A DNA stretch of 64,000 nucleotides. Origin: Fasciola hepatica. Its lineage: Eukaryota > Platyhelminthes > Trematoda > Plagiorchiida > Fasciolidae. Made by a program: the position numbers and the translations under genes. Of this stretch, positions 46,998-56,753 are shown piece by piece. Under the pieces are notes generated by a model. That model was not told where the DNA came from and searched no databases. It worked only from the letters and a program-made list of their open reading frames with translations. Location of the stretch: NCBI GenBank assembly GCA_948099385.1, contig CANUEZ040000116.1, positions 13,145,001 to 13,209,000 on the forward strand. The letters run 5' to 3'. Within the stretch, counting starts at the first letter, position 1, and every line of letters starts with the position of its first letter.

Positions 46998-49900
46998 ACA
47001 GTGTGGTTCACTGACAATGCAAGATGATCTAGGGTGACCTTCCTAAGTAGATCTTGGTAATGTTCCGAAACGTATCGATTGCATGTATGAAGTACTGTAA
47101 ACTCTCATTTATATTCATATACATATACCCCTGATGCACATATTATACATAGACGAATGGAATATGATTTCCGGGTTCAGACGCCGGCTTCGCGGTTTTG
47201 CCACTCATAATCGCATCTGGTACCCCTCTATCAACGACTCTTTATAACCGCACACACTGTAAGTGATCGTTCACAAAAATATAATATCTTTATCAGGAGT
47301 GTGGGTGGATGCTCCACTCAGAACAGCTAACCTGGAGCACCAAGACACCGCGGCTGCGAGTTGAGTCATGTGTATCCGAAAACCTTTGTCCTTTCACTTG
47401 TAGGTATTAAATACAACAACTATCTCAATTTGCTATCGTGGTGTCAGCTTTCGCCAAGTTACCTGATTTTACCGACATAGGACCCCCACTGGATTATAAT
47501 TGTTACTCTTCTGACAGGAGTGTCCACTCGCATTTCTGGTGCACAAATTAGATTGTTGTCAATATACCTTCTGTTCCCGTTAACATTAGTGTGTCCTCAA
47601 CTGAAAGGTGACGAGCAAGCATGTCCACAGTGACCTAATGAACTTCACAACACGATATGGTACAATGCCATTGCATATTACATCATTGTTGATGATTTAA
47701 ACACTGAGGAATATAGCACTATTCTACGATTTTTAATCTCTCGCAGAATTGTTATTTACATTATCCCTTCTTCTTATTTCGTATTTAGTTCTCGTCTTCT
47801 TCTATTCAAACGGTTTCATGTTTACTTCAGTGGTCGCCAACTGTTGTAGTACTATTGAGGCATCTTTTTGTGCCTGCAAAGGTGTGACGTTAGCTGTCGC
47901 AAAACATCAATCTATTATTCTGTTAATATAAACACCAGAGGGAATTATTTGTAAATAATGCGGCCTGAGTACATGAATTTAAACCGGTATCACTGGAAGT
48001 GCAAGAATATTACAAAAATATTATGTTGTTTCACCTGATTTTGGTGTAAATGAATTGATCGAATAAGTAAGCTGAGAATAACTAGGCAAGTATTCCCATC
48101 CGACTTACCCTGGATAAACATCTGAAGTGTTGACATACATCTGCAAATCCAAATCCGTGACAGGTTGACCTTTTTTCGAAGAAGCTTCTCTGTCAAAATT
48201 GGATTCAAAAAGCATGGTGATGGTCTTATTCAATTCTACCTCCATGCAGTGAGTAACTCTTACTTCTATTTCCAAAGTAATTACATTTGCTTGTTGAACT
48301 GCATTGAAATCAGTGATATTGGAGGTGCTTGTGTGGCCAATTGTAATTTGATTTCCGTAGCTCAGTCGAAGCAGTTTCACAATGCACTGCGGTTTGTTGG
48401 ATTCCTGGGATTTTGGACAGATCATCGACAATGATGCTCTAGTGATCATCCTGTCTTTTGGAATGTGGATTTCGAGCTGGACGGACTTAGGTCTGTTCAT
48501 TTCAACTTCGCCGATGTACTCTGAGACGTTCAAAATTACCTGGAAGTGACAGATGTTGGAAATTGGAAAGTTTATTTTTCAAGAGTGAATAGAAAATTTG
48601 ATTGTTTTCACAATATCCCACAAAGCTAAACCAGGGATCGAAAACAGATATACTGAATTCCCGGACAAATATTCGACAAAAAAATAAATTCGTTCTGTTT
48701 CATAAATCCAACAGTAGAAGGTATCCAGTTCACATCCCGAAAAAGGGGGAATTCATTAAATGGGCTGACTCATCGTCGAAAGACCACTAAGTCCCCTAAT
48801 CAGTCAATACGTCAGGACTTCCCACAAATTCAGATCAGTGTTTGAGCAAACGGAATCGCAATCAATGGAACGATGGATCGAGAAGACGAGAAAGGATTCT
48901 CGTCAATTAGTGGCTAGCAGCATCATCAATCAGCCAATCAGAAGGAACGTTGCCAGGTGCCATTTTGGACAAATTAGTTTTTTGACTGTGACTCTTACAT
49001 TGTACACCAGCTAGCTGTTTTCGATAAGCAAAACGAGATCATTCGAAGGAATAATAGTCTTTGCACGAGAGTTATAAAGTGGCCACAAACCACAGCTGGC
49101 ATCCGCCACTCTGAACTAATGTGTAAGTTGAGTGTCCAGGGCCGGATTTCCACATGACCCAATCAATTTCGACCGGCCGAATAAACGGGCATACTTGGTT
49201 GGGAAATGTGGGCAGCGTTCGTGCGTTCGAGGGGCGTGAACTGCTCTGTATTCGCAGTGAAATTTTTGCAAGGCATTGGAAAGTTATAGATTGTTTATAT
49301 AATATGTTTTATCATGCGCTAAAAACGCTCAGACACCCATTGGAAAAGATGAAGGCCCTGTGCTACTGTTAGGAAACATCGCCAGTGAACATTCACAGAG
49401 CCACACGGGAACTTGAACTCGGAGCAACGGCGGTGAGTCAAATATCCAACTACCAGATTACCTGGGCTAGATCTTAGTGGTTTGACAGAACATTTTCCCC
49501 AGAAATGCGGCTGGTTCTTGGCCAGAGAAAATCCAGTCTAACGGTGCTTATTCAACTTATATCTCATTCTTCACAGACTTTGAGAAATGAACAGTCTGAG
49601 CTTCAGAAACTGATCGTGTTCCCTATACATAATTAAGCTTATATCAACGATTGGGCACTATTCAATGACATTCCAGCTACTAAACTCAAGTTTGCTTTTC
49701 AGTTCACAGATATTTATCATTGTAGATAAAGTGATGTATAGTAACACTGAACAATTATTTACATTGGTATGTTTCAATAAGGTTATTGGCATATGAATAT
49801 AAGCAGAGCCCGACTCATTCATTTTTACTAGAACTTGAAGGGTGGGGGTAATTGCAAATGGGTTCCACGAAAAAAAAATGGTCACCTGTCCAAAACGAAA

Positions 49901-51157
49901 ACATATTAGTTCAATTACAGAACATATGAAACGAGGTCAAGTTAAGTAATGTGCATCGTGTATCTTATCTCAGCCAAAGTTTTTTAGGGCTTCTATCTTC
50001 CATGACATTGCAAACATCTGATTGATAGTGGCTGATTCACAGACTGAGAGTTATTTGGGAAAGCTATACGGAAAAAATCACTGTTATATTGCAGTTCGCT
50101 TCGTTCAACCCACATTTGTACACCTCCAGCAAAGCAAAGGGAAATGAAAACATCTAATCCCTCACTACTCACACTCATATAGTAGTCAAGCTCTGCAGTT
50201 TGTTTACCGGAATAACCTCGTTTTACTTAGGCCCACGACAGAGAAGCTGTCCACCATAATAGTAGCCGTGCGGAAAGTGCTCTGCTAACATTCCAGGTCA
50301 TTTTGGAAGGGTGGTGCATCATTTAGTGTATAAATTAATTAAAACCGTTGAGAGTCAGCCGAGATAGCCTTAGAATTATGTCCGTCGTCTCACAACCGTT
50401 CATCCTGGGTTCGAGTTCCAGTTGGGGCTTGGTGGATATGCCCTGCTGAGAACTGCTGATAGGGGTGAAATAGCTGTACAATGCTTCTACGGCTGAATGA
50501 TCAGTCATATCGAGTAAAATGGGAAATATAAATACAAAGTTGATTCCGCCGGGGGGAAAACAATATCCCCACCAAGTAAGCACGTATTTATACTGCAGGT
50601 ATAGATTTACGTTCTTTGGCATATTTGAAGATAACTTTTCAGACAAGATGCTTACACAGTGATTTAACATACGTTTTTGTTGTCCATGTGCTTATTTGAG
50701 TTGCATCAAGAACGGAAGCATTTGGCATTTTTGGTAAATTCAAATTTTCAAAAATATCTATCTGTGCATTGTTTGTGTCCTCAGTACCTTTCACTAACAC
50801 TTATCCCTTATAACGGAAACATACCTTTCCGGTTGATCGTCTATTCCTTTTGAGTTCGTTTCTATCCGAGTTTTTTTGTATCCAGTATCGAAGGTGAGAG
50901 TTCTCTATGACTGTTTGTTCACTAGATGTTATGCAGTCAATAAATGGACGCTGTTGTACATCGTTAGCAGAAACGACTATCGAGACCTCAGTCTACACAG
51001 AAAATGAAATACAAATTGAAGTACATACTGAGCACACGGTAAATCACTCAGGAGTGGCGGCAAAAAAGTTTCATCCTTTTTCGATAACTGTGCCTCAATT
51101 CGTTCATGCCACGAAAAGGGAAAAGTTAAACTACATTTCCAGCGTATGTCTATATAT

Positions 51158-51214
<57 letters not shown>

Positions 51215-54200
51215 CGAGTACAGTGCTGTGAGTTATCTCAACTTCACTCTGAGTTGTCGGGAATAAGTTAACGAACGAAATGTCGGTGATGAGTGAGGGT
51301 TTGGTGTTTAAACTATGCAAATCACATTATAGTGCATTGTATGGTAGAGAAAACTGGTGAAATCTGGAGATACGTCTTTCCTACACCTTTGAACACAACA
51401 GTATTCCACTTTTTTATGGATATCGTACTATGGCGAGGAAACCCCATTAGGACTTCCATCAAATTATTCATTTTTGTGCCTAGTATTATGCAATTATTTA
51501 ACCAATACTATTTCATAAGCTTCAGTGATCAAATTGCCATTACCATCAATATTATCATCATCAAATTACCAATTAAATTACTAATCCACAAACCACAGAC
51601 GTCTGTGAAAATCGAGGATCATGATACGTAACCTCTAGTACTGAACATTTGTTTCGAGAGATGAAAAGTGTGGCTGATTCCGGATCCAACATTCAGCTCA
51701 TCTGTTTCCATTAATTTGCTAATTTCAGTTGCAGGTGAATACTCCTGATTTAACTTATACAATGTTTCATTGTTAAAAAACGCCATTTTATCCACTCACC
51801 TGAAACGTAATCAGTGACCATGTTCTGTTTTATTCAAAACTCAAAATAAAGAGTCTATCCTCGTCTCCTTACTTCAGAAATTACGATAACTATGATTTTT
51901 ATGAACATCCTTTTTGATGGGAGTAACTTACCCAACTGCTTCCATCGCCCGTGGCGCACGAGTCTCCAAAACTGACATCCACCATGTTGTGTTCAGGGGA
52001 AAATAACCTGAAGTTAAAGCGACGAGAAAAAGTATTCATTCGGATGACTATTCAAATTAAGTCAATTTTGTATTCAAATGGGGTATCATCGGCTGTCTAG
52101 TACACATTTTCGTATTTCTATATGTTTGATACTCACGACAAGCAATACCAAACTTATCTATACTTCTATTGACTCCTAAGGTTTTTACTCTATTCCTGAA
52201 GTTGCCTTTGACTGATGCTAGACTCAACGATTACCTCACATAAACGCAATTCGGAATCGAAATCATAGCTAGTGTTCATCAGCATTCCAAAGAGAATGCA
52301 AGTGGATTTTCCAAAACATACGATTCAGGCTCCTCGTGCCAACAATTCATTCTCTGAAAATAGAAATAATCGGAACATTGGGGATACTTAGAAAATAAAT
52401 TATTGTCACGTAATTTCTATCTGCATATTGGCCAAATAGATGTGTCCGTCCAACAAGACATGTAATACCGCATCAGAACGAGAAGCAACTGCTTAACAAT
52501 TAACGTTATTCATTGAACAGCCTCACAAGCATGCATGCCTGAGAGATAACTCGAGTGGTTGCAACTCACGTCGGTCTGATTGGAACGTTTAGACACTTCA
52601 TGCCAGGTCCGATATTTCCCATTGTTACATTTGCGAGTTGAACTCCTTCTGACACAGTACACATCAAATGTGTTCGTACAACACATACAAAATGACGCAA
52701 GCGAATTCGCTATGTTAAGTGGATGGCATGTGCAGCACCAGGACTGGTGCCAAAACTCCGGTCCGAGTGGTTGTCCAAAGTACGAAATTCGAAGTGACAA
52801 GTCTGTTTTGGGGCAATCAGAGTTCATCGGGAACAGTTTCTTTACAGGTAATGAGGCAAATTTTGTCAACAGAGTTTGTGAAACGTAGAGCAACCCCGTA
52901 ATTTCATTCGCTTCCTGTGATGCTCATATGGTGTCGAGCTGCTCGGTAACAAATATTACTGCAATCATGAAGCAGATACGTTGTTAGAACCAGGGATCCG
53001 CTAGTTCATTTCAAGTTAGATGCAGAAACACGAGTCAGACAATGTAAAATTTGAGTGCGAGGTGTCTCTGTGAACAATTTTTCAATGATGGTTCTGAACT
53101 ACATCCCACTGGTTTTCATCACGTCTAACCAATGAGGTGCTTAGCCACATCATGAACAGTTTGGTACTTCGTCTTACCCTCGTCTTCTATTAGGTAGCTT
53201 GCGAACTCATCCCAAATTCTGTAGATCTGTTGTTTGCCACAAATAAACATGATGCAGTTTAATTAGTACATAAAATGTGAAATTCAATGAATCGGTTACT
53301 TGATAATATGCGGCCGTGCTCCATTGACTCCATTGACGTCTCATTCATCACGTTTGAGAAGATATGGTCGTGAATTTCACCGCTTAGAGAGTCTCATAAA
53401 AACAAAAGTAGGTTAATGTCAACCCACTTGGTGCAAACTGACAATAGTTATGTACTCACTATCTTTCCGACGATTTGCCCGGGAGAATCCAGTGAACGTT
53501 CACAAAATAAATTATTAATCGCTCCGTATTTGCTTGAGTATCACGGATTGTAGCTGAACGGATGAAAGTCTGTTGAACATCAACTACCGAGTGCGCAATG
53601 ACACTAGCTGCATTTTGAGGTAGATCACATGAAACTTGCCTTAAAACTTCCCGTGTGATTTATAAAACAAAACTGCCATAAAATTGTACTACACACATTT
53701 TTTGAGAAAACCGTGGAAGCATTAGCTCACAGAAACGCAGTATAATTCGCAATTATCCTTGCAGATTCAAAAACCCGTTGACCATTTATTTTGGTTTGAC
53801 AAAATAAATTTGTTTGGTCGTTGAATGTGATCGATTTATTTACACTCAGCGGTCGGAGAAGAATGCGTCAGATGTGTATTAGATCAAGCAGGAATAAGGC
53901 CTATAGGAACGCACATTGTCAATTAACTCACTTTTCCCGGATTAAGCAATTTGAAATTCGTCAACACCCGAAATGCATCCCAAGCATGTGAGCCAACGAA
54001 ACAAACAACATGAACGCGAACCGCAGCTTTGGCCTCAAAGTGATTTGATCTCTCCTCGATTGTGGCTTTAACGTTCAGAGCCACTGACTTTGGAGGGAGT
54101 GGGGCAATCAATTCCAATACTCCGGTTTTAGAATTGATCCTCATTGCGTTTTGCTCAATGCCATGATTGTAGAGTGAGTACTGGATTTTACCTACATATT

Positions 54201-54682
54201 CCATCTTGTCCACTTGTAAACGGATAACTGAGATCCGATTCGGTATTTTATCTTCATCAATTGTCACATCGTATACGGATTTCGTGAATGACAATGTGCC
54301 ATCAACTGAAGGCGCAAAATAAAACAAAAAGCAAGGGACGTCGAAAAAGAAATGTGACTTAAATGGATAGTAGCAACATTAGATTTCAAACTTTGGTAAA
54401 GTAAATAGTGAAGAAATCTCTTAATTGCATGTATTCTAAGGACTACTTGTCATTTATAGCGAAACGTTCAGTGTAGCTCAAGAGTTTCGTACGGCTTCTT
54501 TAACAAATGATGAAAAAAATAATGCGTACATGAAGTCACATTTATTATTAGGCAAAAAACGTAGAAAGAACACGATTGCACTTACCTGACTGAGTATAGT
54601 GTAGAAACAGTAAAAGTGTCAATACATGAAGCGTGATCGGCACTTTTCGGTGATGGGAGTCCAGTTGACCGGGACCTGCCAT
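41731..54682 (-). CDS. cadherin-like secreted protein gene, about 20 exons
   Basis: Start ATG at 54682, stop TAG at 41731-41733, roughly 1,100 codons in about 20 exons over 13 kb. Exons were built from GT-AG sites and reading frame. Phases agree at 54586/54305, 53178/52922, 52570/52353, 52322/52007, 51932/50779, 48109/45337, 44112/43715, 42907/42592, 42395/42287 and 42024/41807. The protein starts with a signal peptide and one cadherin-like domain. It continues through cysteine-rich exons and several beta-rich exons with many N-x-S/T sites, and ends at ...LWTKEAGLQLP without a membrane anchor. I do not recognise the family beyond the cadherin-like domain, so the role is unknown; the build suggests an extracellular adhesion or matrix protein. 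Junctions near 53930-53640, 53460-53226 and 50673-49885 are unresolved. The introns hold SINEs and TA tracts. Confidence 0.72.
42024..42287 (-). CDS. exon 19
   Basis: LGPMVSQVITYQNEDRRYFA, DPPDQWIGISLSEYRKYIDG, and TMCTEFKADDWN at the end. W-I-G-I, I-D-G and C-x-x-x-x-x-x-x-W-N recall the second half of a C-type-lectin-like fold, but the first conserved Cys and the W-x-W are not clear. Donor GTGAGT, phase 1. Confidence 0.65.
42395..42592 (-). CDS. exon 18
   Basis: PYIKQYTLEPGEGPKLPQSM, then IRVRDILLICHIVPVLATFS (hydrophobic but too polar for a sure membrane helix) and MKCTVVVDGSRLTWF. Acceptor ACAG, donor GTAAGT, phase 1 to 1. Confidence 0.6.
42907..43059 (-). CDS. exon 17
   Basis: 153 bp between TATAGCAG and GTGAGT. 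In the frame that fits exon 18 it reads RPSSYFCVFKNSFRARGLRI then YGIPLKKDVHQF. A second frame is also open across the exon, so the choice rests on phase. Confidence 0.5.
43428..43715 (-). CDS. exon 16
   Basis: Split Asn codon, then QFTQLIDRTQDKTENCQVQT, NRRHITLVLGKASEVYYIRI and WFSGHISITMDGRAFSDIG. Acceptor AACCAG in phase 1. Two donors are possible: GTTTGT at 43431 (phase 0) or GTACTG at 43427 (phase 1); only the second fits exon 17. Confidence 0.6.
44112..44313 (-). CDS. exon 15
   Basis: IEEFFSMDNWNFSLNIRFTK, then RLRILSFTMMLYCELQF and TIEHVILHSER. Acceptor TTCCAG, donor GTAAGT, phase 0 to 1. Confidence 0.65.
44570..44655 (-). CDS. exon 14 (possibly alternative)
   Basis: ARQFDGWHMDVTPLYQLELG then SLVPLKIK, phase 1 to 0, between AAAAAG and GTGAAA. 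It fits exon 13 only with the upstream donor; exon 15 can also follow exon 13 directly, so this may be a cassette exon. Confidence 0.45.
44762..45040 (+). CDS. open frame with one membrane helix, opposite strand in an intron
   Basis: 92 codons on the plus strand: IVCISLALLSLSVVLFVLGF is a clear transmembrane-type helix, followed by a Cys-containing part (SCEFRQWSN, SVCKIQEAF, HECDVQNIY). It lies inside intron 13 of the cadherin-like gene. No upstream exon or promoter was found. It may be a small intronic gene or chance. Confidence 0.3.
   Translation: MNRFSDYSIVCISLALLSLSVVLFVLGFLLRNYEAAIVDTGSCEFRQWSNTENFPSVCKIQEAFSLNHECDVQNIYRFIYESPKAIASDANR
45132..45337 (-). CDS. exon 13
   Basis: The split Gly codon joins exon 12 in phase 2, then LKYVSSSTQFSDTVQINTTL, SECKLLMLDLHAGPWVTDGV and LNKTDLRRMEI. 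Two overlapping donors (GTGTGAG at 45131, phase 1; GTGAGT at 45129, phase 0) are possible. The first allows exon 14 to be used, the second skips to exon 15. Confidence 0.65.
45345..48105. other. large intron of the cadherin-like gene; nothing coding
   Basis: Intron between exons 12 and 13. It contains a (TA)n tract near 46957 followed by repeat-like DNA with TTCCGAAACGTATCG near 47065, which recalls Penelope 3' ends. Open frames here (46393-46735, 45600-45908) have no domain support. Confidence 0.45.
46957..46993. repeat. (TA)n microsatellite
   Basis: TA units inside the large intron. Seen directly. Confidence 0.88.
48109..48539 (-). CDS. exon 12: largest exon
   Basis: 431 bp, phase 0 to 2. 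VILNVSEYIGEVEMNRPKSV, SVQLEIHIPKDRM, ICPKSQESNKPQC (a likely Cys pair), NVITLEIEVRVTHCMEVELN, and TDLDLQMYVN before GTAAGT. Beta-sandwich-like; several N-x-S/T sites. No named domain. Confidence 0.7.
49370..49475 (-). repeat. SINE fragment with tRNA-like B box
   Basis: Minus strand: GGTAGTTGGATATTTGACTC (A-box-like) then GAGTTCAAGTTCC (B box) and TTCACTGGCGATGTTTCC, in the same order as the SINE at 50345-50510. Lies in an intron of the cadherin-like gene. Confidence 0.5.
49763..49885 (-). CDS. exon 11
   Basis: 41 codons, phase 0 to 0: VTIFFSWNPFAITPTLQVLV then KMNESGSAYIHMPITLLKH. Acceptor GGACAG, donor GTAAAT (weak). Alternating hydrophobic residues point to beta strands. Confidence 0.5.
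50070..50123 (-). CDS. candidate exon 10
   Basis: VYKCGLNEANCNITVIFS between a pyrimidine-rich acceptor (GCTGGAG) and a weak donor GTATAG. The C-x-x-x-x-x-x-C and N-x-T pattern fits the rest of the protein, but the phase does not match exon 9. A second frame through the same DNA stays open longer. Confidence 0.3.
50345..50510 (+). repeat. SINE with B box and hammerhead-like relic
   Basis: CTGGGTTCGAGTTCC (50404-50418) is a good pol III B box. About 25 bp later comes CTGAGAACTGCTGATAGGGG then TGAAAT (50443-50470). This parallels the hammerhead core of schistosome Sm-alpha SINE-like elements (C-U-G-A-x-G-A, a short hairpin, then G-A-A-A). Bases at key positions have changed, so cleavage is unlikely. 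Lies in an intron. Confidence 0.55.
50673..50779 (-). CDS. exon 9
   Basis: DTNNAQIDIFENLNLPKMPN, then ASVLDATQISTWTTK, between an AG at 50780-50781 and GTATGT. Starts in phase 0, as required by exon 8. Confidence 0.5.
51156..51211. repeat. (TA)n microsatellite with AA interruption
   Basis: TA units with one AATA break, inside an intron. Open frames through it code only Tyr-Ile repeats. Confidence 0.88.
51932..52007 (-). CDS. exon 8
   Basis: Reads LFSPEHNMVDVSFGD then SCATGDGSSW after the split Ser codon. Acceptor TTCAG, donor GTAAGT, phase 2 to 0. Confidence 0.6.
52322..52353 (-). CDS. exon 7: 32-bp micro-exon
   Basis: RMNCWHEEPE plus two bases, between TTTTCAG and GTATGT. Phases 0 and 2 fit both neighbours, which is the main support for so small an exon. 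Confidence 0.5.
52570..52922 (-). CDS. exon 6: cysteine-rich exon
   Basis: 353 bp, phase 1 to 0. After LYVSQTLLTKF come FPMNSDCPKTDLSLRISYFG and an unusual cluster: WHQSWCCTCHPLN, ASFCMCC, DVYCVRRSSTRKC, nine Cys in about 60 residues. It ends SNQTD at GTGAGT. The spacing (C-C-x-C, then C-x-C-C) fits no domain I know by heart; disulfide-bonded and extracellular by inference. Confidence 0.65.
53178..53226 (-). CDS. exon 5: short exon
   Basis: IYRIWDEFASYLIEDE between CAACAG and GTAAGA. Phase 0 to phase 1, which fits the next exon. A connecting exon towards exon 3 (around 53380-53340) is likely but not fixed. Confidence 0.5.
53460..53639 (-). CDS. exon 3 (start unsure)
   Basis: Open from an AG at 53640: VSCDLPQNAASVIAHSVVD, then TERLIIYFVNVHWILPGKSS, to GTGAGT in phase 2. 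Amphipathic beta-like strands. Its acceptor phase does not fit exon 2 directly, so a short exon (possibly 27 bp near 53747-53721) or another acceptor lies between. Confidence 0.5.
53932..54305 (-). CDS. exon 2: cadherin-like domain
   Basis: Joins in phase 1 to give VDGTLSFTKSVYDVTIDED. The cadherin pattern follows: E-D near the start, VGKIQYSLYN (usual G-x-I-x-Y-S-I), MRINSKTGVLELI (usual F-x-I-D-x-x-T-G-x-I), and VRVHVV as the closing strand. The calcium motifs are not met: L-P-P-K-S replaces L-D-R-E, and Q-V-D-K replaces D-x-D. So the fold is likely but classical calcium binding is not. Donor GTGAGT, phase 0. Confidence 0.78.
54586..54682 (-). CDS. exon 1: signal peptide
   Basis: MAGPGQLDSHHRK, then a hydrophobic core (ITLHVLTLLLFLHY) and TQS: a standard secretory signal. 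It ends at GTAAG in phase 1, which matches exon 2. The ATG is the first in this frame after upstream stops. Confidence 0.7.
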
Positions 54683-54939
54683 TTCGAGGAATTTATACCA
54701 TGCCTAATGAGCGGTGGCAGTTTCTAATTCTTCAAAATACTACTGGTTGAAAACCGAACAGCCAGTCCAAAAATGTTGTGGTATTAGACCAATCAGATGA
54801 AGGTAAAAGGGGCTTGGGGGAAAAACTGAAATTGTGGTTACAAAAAATGAAAAGCGAGTTCTCACGAGCAACACTAATGTGAATTGTGACAGCTTAGTCT
54901 TTACGGACTTTGTTTCCAATCCAGCTGAAAAATCTCAAT

Positions 54940-55270
54940 AATAAACACGTATAAAAGATAACTGACCTGAACTTCTCTCTCTGGGCATGTTCTATAGTTC
55001 CACGATGCCATTTGCTGCGGGATTGTATGGAACAGTAAGCACTTGGCGAATGCCGTTCTGAATGAGGTAATCACTTTGCCCTCCTCTAGACCGTCGCTCT
55101 CACCTGCGTTATCTAAAGGAAGATGAGAAAGTGCGTCAGCTACTCGGTTGTTTCGTCCGCCAACATGGACACCCTCAGAATCACAGTCCAATAGTCTTGC
55201 GTACCAGCGGCTCGCGTGCAGCGGGCGTAGACCTCTGCTACCGCGACAAAGTATTGTGGTCAAAGAGACG
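54940..55270 (-). pseudogene. gypsy RNase H end fused to an integrase piece
   Basis: RGSRGLRPLHASRW and VGGRNNRVADALSHLPLD are the last part of gypsy RNase H. About 35 bp later, in another frame, YLIQNGIRQVLTVPYNPAAN is the integrase core around N-G-I-x-H-x-x-x-x-P-Y-x-P-x-x-N-G. The H2C2 site and the first catalytic Asp are missing, so an internal deletion joined the two. Confidence 0.65.
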
Positions 55271-55739
55271 TGATCAGTGCCGAAAAAAAGCTGTCCAAGA
55301 GGTTAGAGGTACCACTTTTCGCATGCCTACACACATGAGAGAGCCTGCTTCACGCCGGTAAAGTAACTTTGCTCAGTGGCAGATAGCGGCCGTGAAGCAT
55401 AAGCAACTACTTTCTCCGTACCATTTTGTAACCGCGATAGCATCTCCAATTCCAACGTCGGAAGCATCCGTAGAAACGTATGTAGGTCAGCAGTCGTCAA
55501 AAAATAGCTACTCCGGGAGTTTAAGTAGCCAGTTCACGAATGGAATTATGAGAACACTGTTGTTCAATATTCCAAGCAAATTCTTGCCTATTTCGTGCCA
55601 GTTTATGTAATGGTTTCGAAACGATTGCAAAATTTTTAAAACGCCGTATGTAGTAAGTACGTATACCTCAAAAGTGTTTTACTTGTTCAACTGTTACCGG
55701 CTTCTGGCATTCCAGGGTAGCACGTGTATACTCCTCACT

Positions 55740-56413
55740 AGGTTCCACTCGAGCTGATGAAATGACATGACCAAGAAACTCAATTTATGACACATCGAAC
55801 TGGCACCTTCGTGAACTTAAACGCAAATTAAGTTCATTCAACCGAAGCAATACGGTACTCAGGTTAGACGCGTGCTCTTCGGAAGATTTGCCAAACACGA
55901 AAATATCATCCATGTAAACTACGCACCTTTCCAAATCTGCGAAAGAAAGTGTCAAACTTTTGTCTGGCTGCTGGTGCACTAGCCAGCTCTATAGGAAGTA
56001 CTTTGTACTGAGAGTCCATTCTGAGTTAGAAAGGCTGTCAAAGGTCTTAATTCAGCTGTGAGTGGCATGTGAAAATAGGGGCTTCTAAAATGCAAATTCG
56101 AAAATACCTCGGGGCCGACTAACCTCACGATTATTTCGAAACGGAAACTTGTCTACCGGGACATGTTTGGCTAGCATGCGTATATCATCACAGACTCGTA
56201 CAGTTCCACTTTTCTTGATAACTGCAACCAAAGAGGGTACCTACTAGGAGCATTGAATTTGTTCAATTTAATCGTTCTCGAGCATTTCCCGAAGTGCTTT
56301 AGTAACTGCCTCCCTTTTAACAAGTGGTGTTGGTCGGGGTTGATGTATGCTGAATGGAGTTGCGTTCGAAAGCAATCGTCTTCTGTGTTGTCCAATTTTA
56401 ATTCACCTGACAC
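55740..56413 (-). pseudogene. gypsy reverse transcriptase, broken
   Basis: VPSLVAVIKKSGTVRVCDDI and HVPVDKFPF begin the RT. Motif A (L-D-L-x-x-A-Y-x-x-M) is degraded (FSHATHS). Motif C is intact: CVVYMDDIFVFGKSSEEHAS (55930-55870), followed by RCQFDVS, a stop, then IEFLGHVISSARVEPSEEY. Upstream INPDQHHLL is the end of the protease linker. At least three stops and two shifts. Confidence 0.8.
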
Positions 56414-56753
56414 AGTCCTTAAACATACTGGGATGTTCCGTATGGAAATCGTTGACTTCTACGTTTGCGACAAGCATTATGTCAACGCATGGAGCAACTC
56501 GAAGCGATACTATGGCGTTTCAGCCCAAGAGCCGTTTACTGCTATTGTTGGACATGTACACAGCAATCCGGCACTTACAACTTTCGTTCACGAATAACGT
56601 TATATGTACGAAACCAAGAATGGGCAATACTTCGTTTGAATAACAACCAAAAGTGTGCGATGACAGGTGTATCGGTAAAGTGAAAATGTGAGCGCGGTAA
56701 AAATCGTGAGGAGTCAGTCTACTTCGCGTCCCAACCACCTAATAGACGCACAG

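Noticed and set aside
50335..50670. 111-codon minus-strand frame
   Set aside because: Runs antisense through a SINE; no host exon features.
50907..51266. 119-codon plus-strand frame before the TA tract
   Set aside because: Looks somewhat protein-like, but its end is Tyr-Ile repeats coded by (TA)n and it lies in an intron of a minus-strand gene; no acceptor/donor pair fits well.
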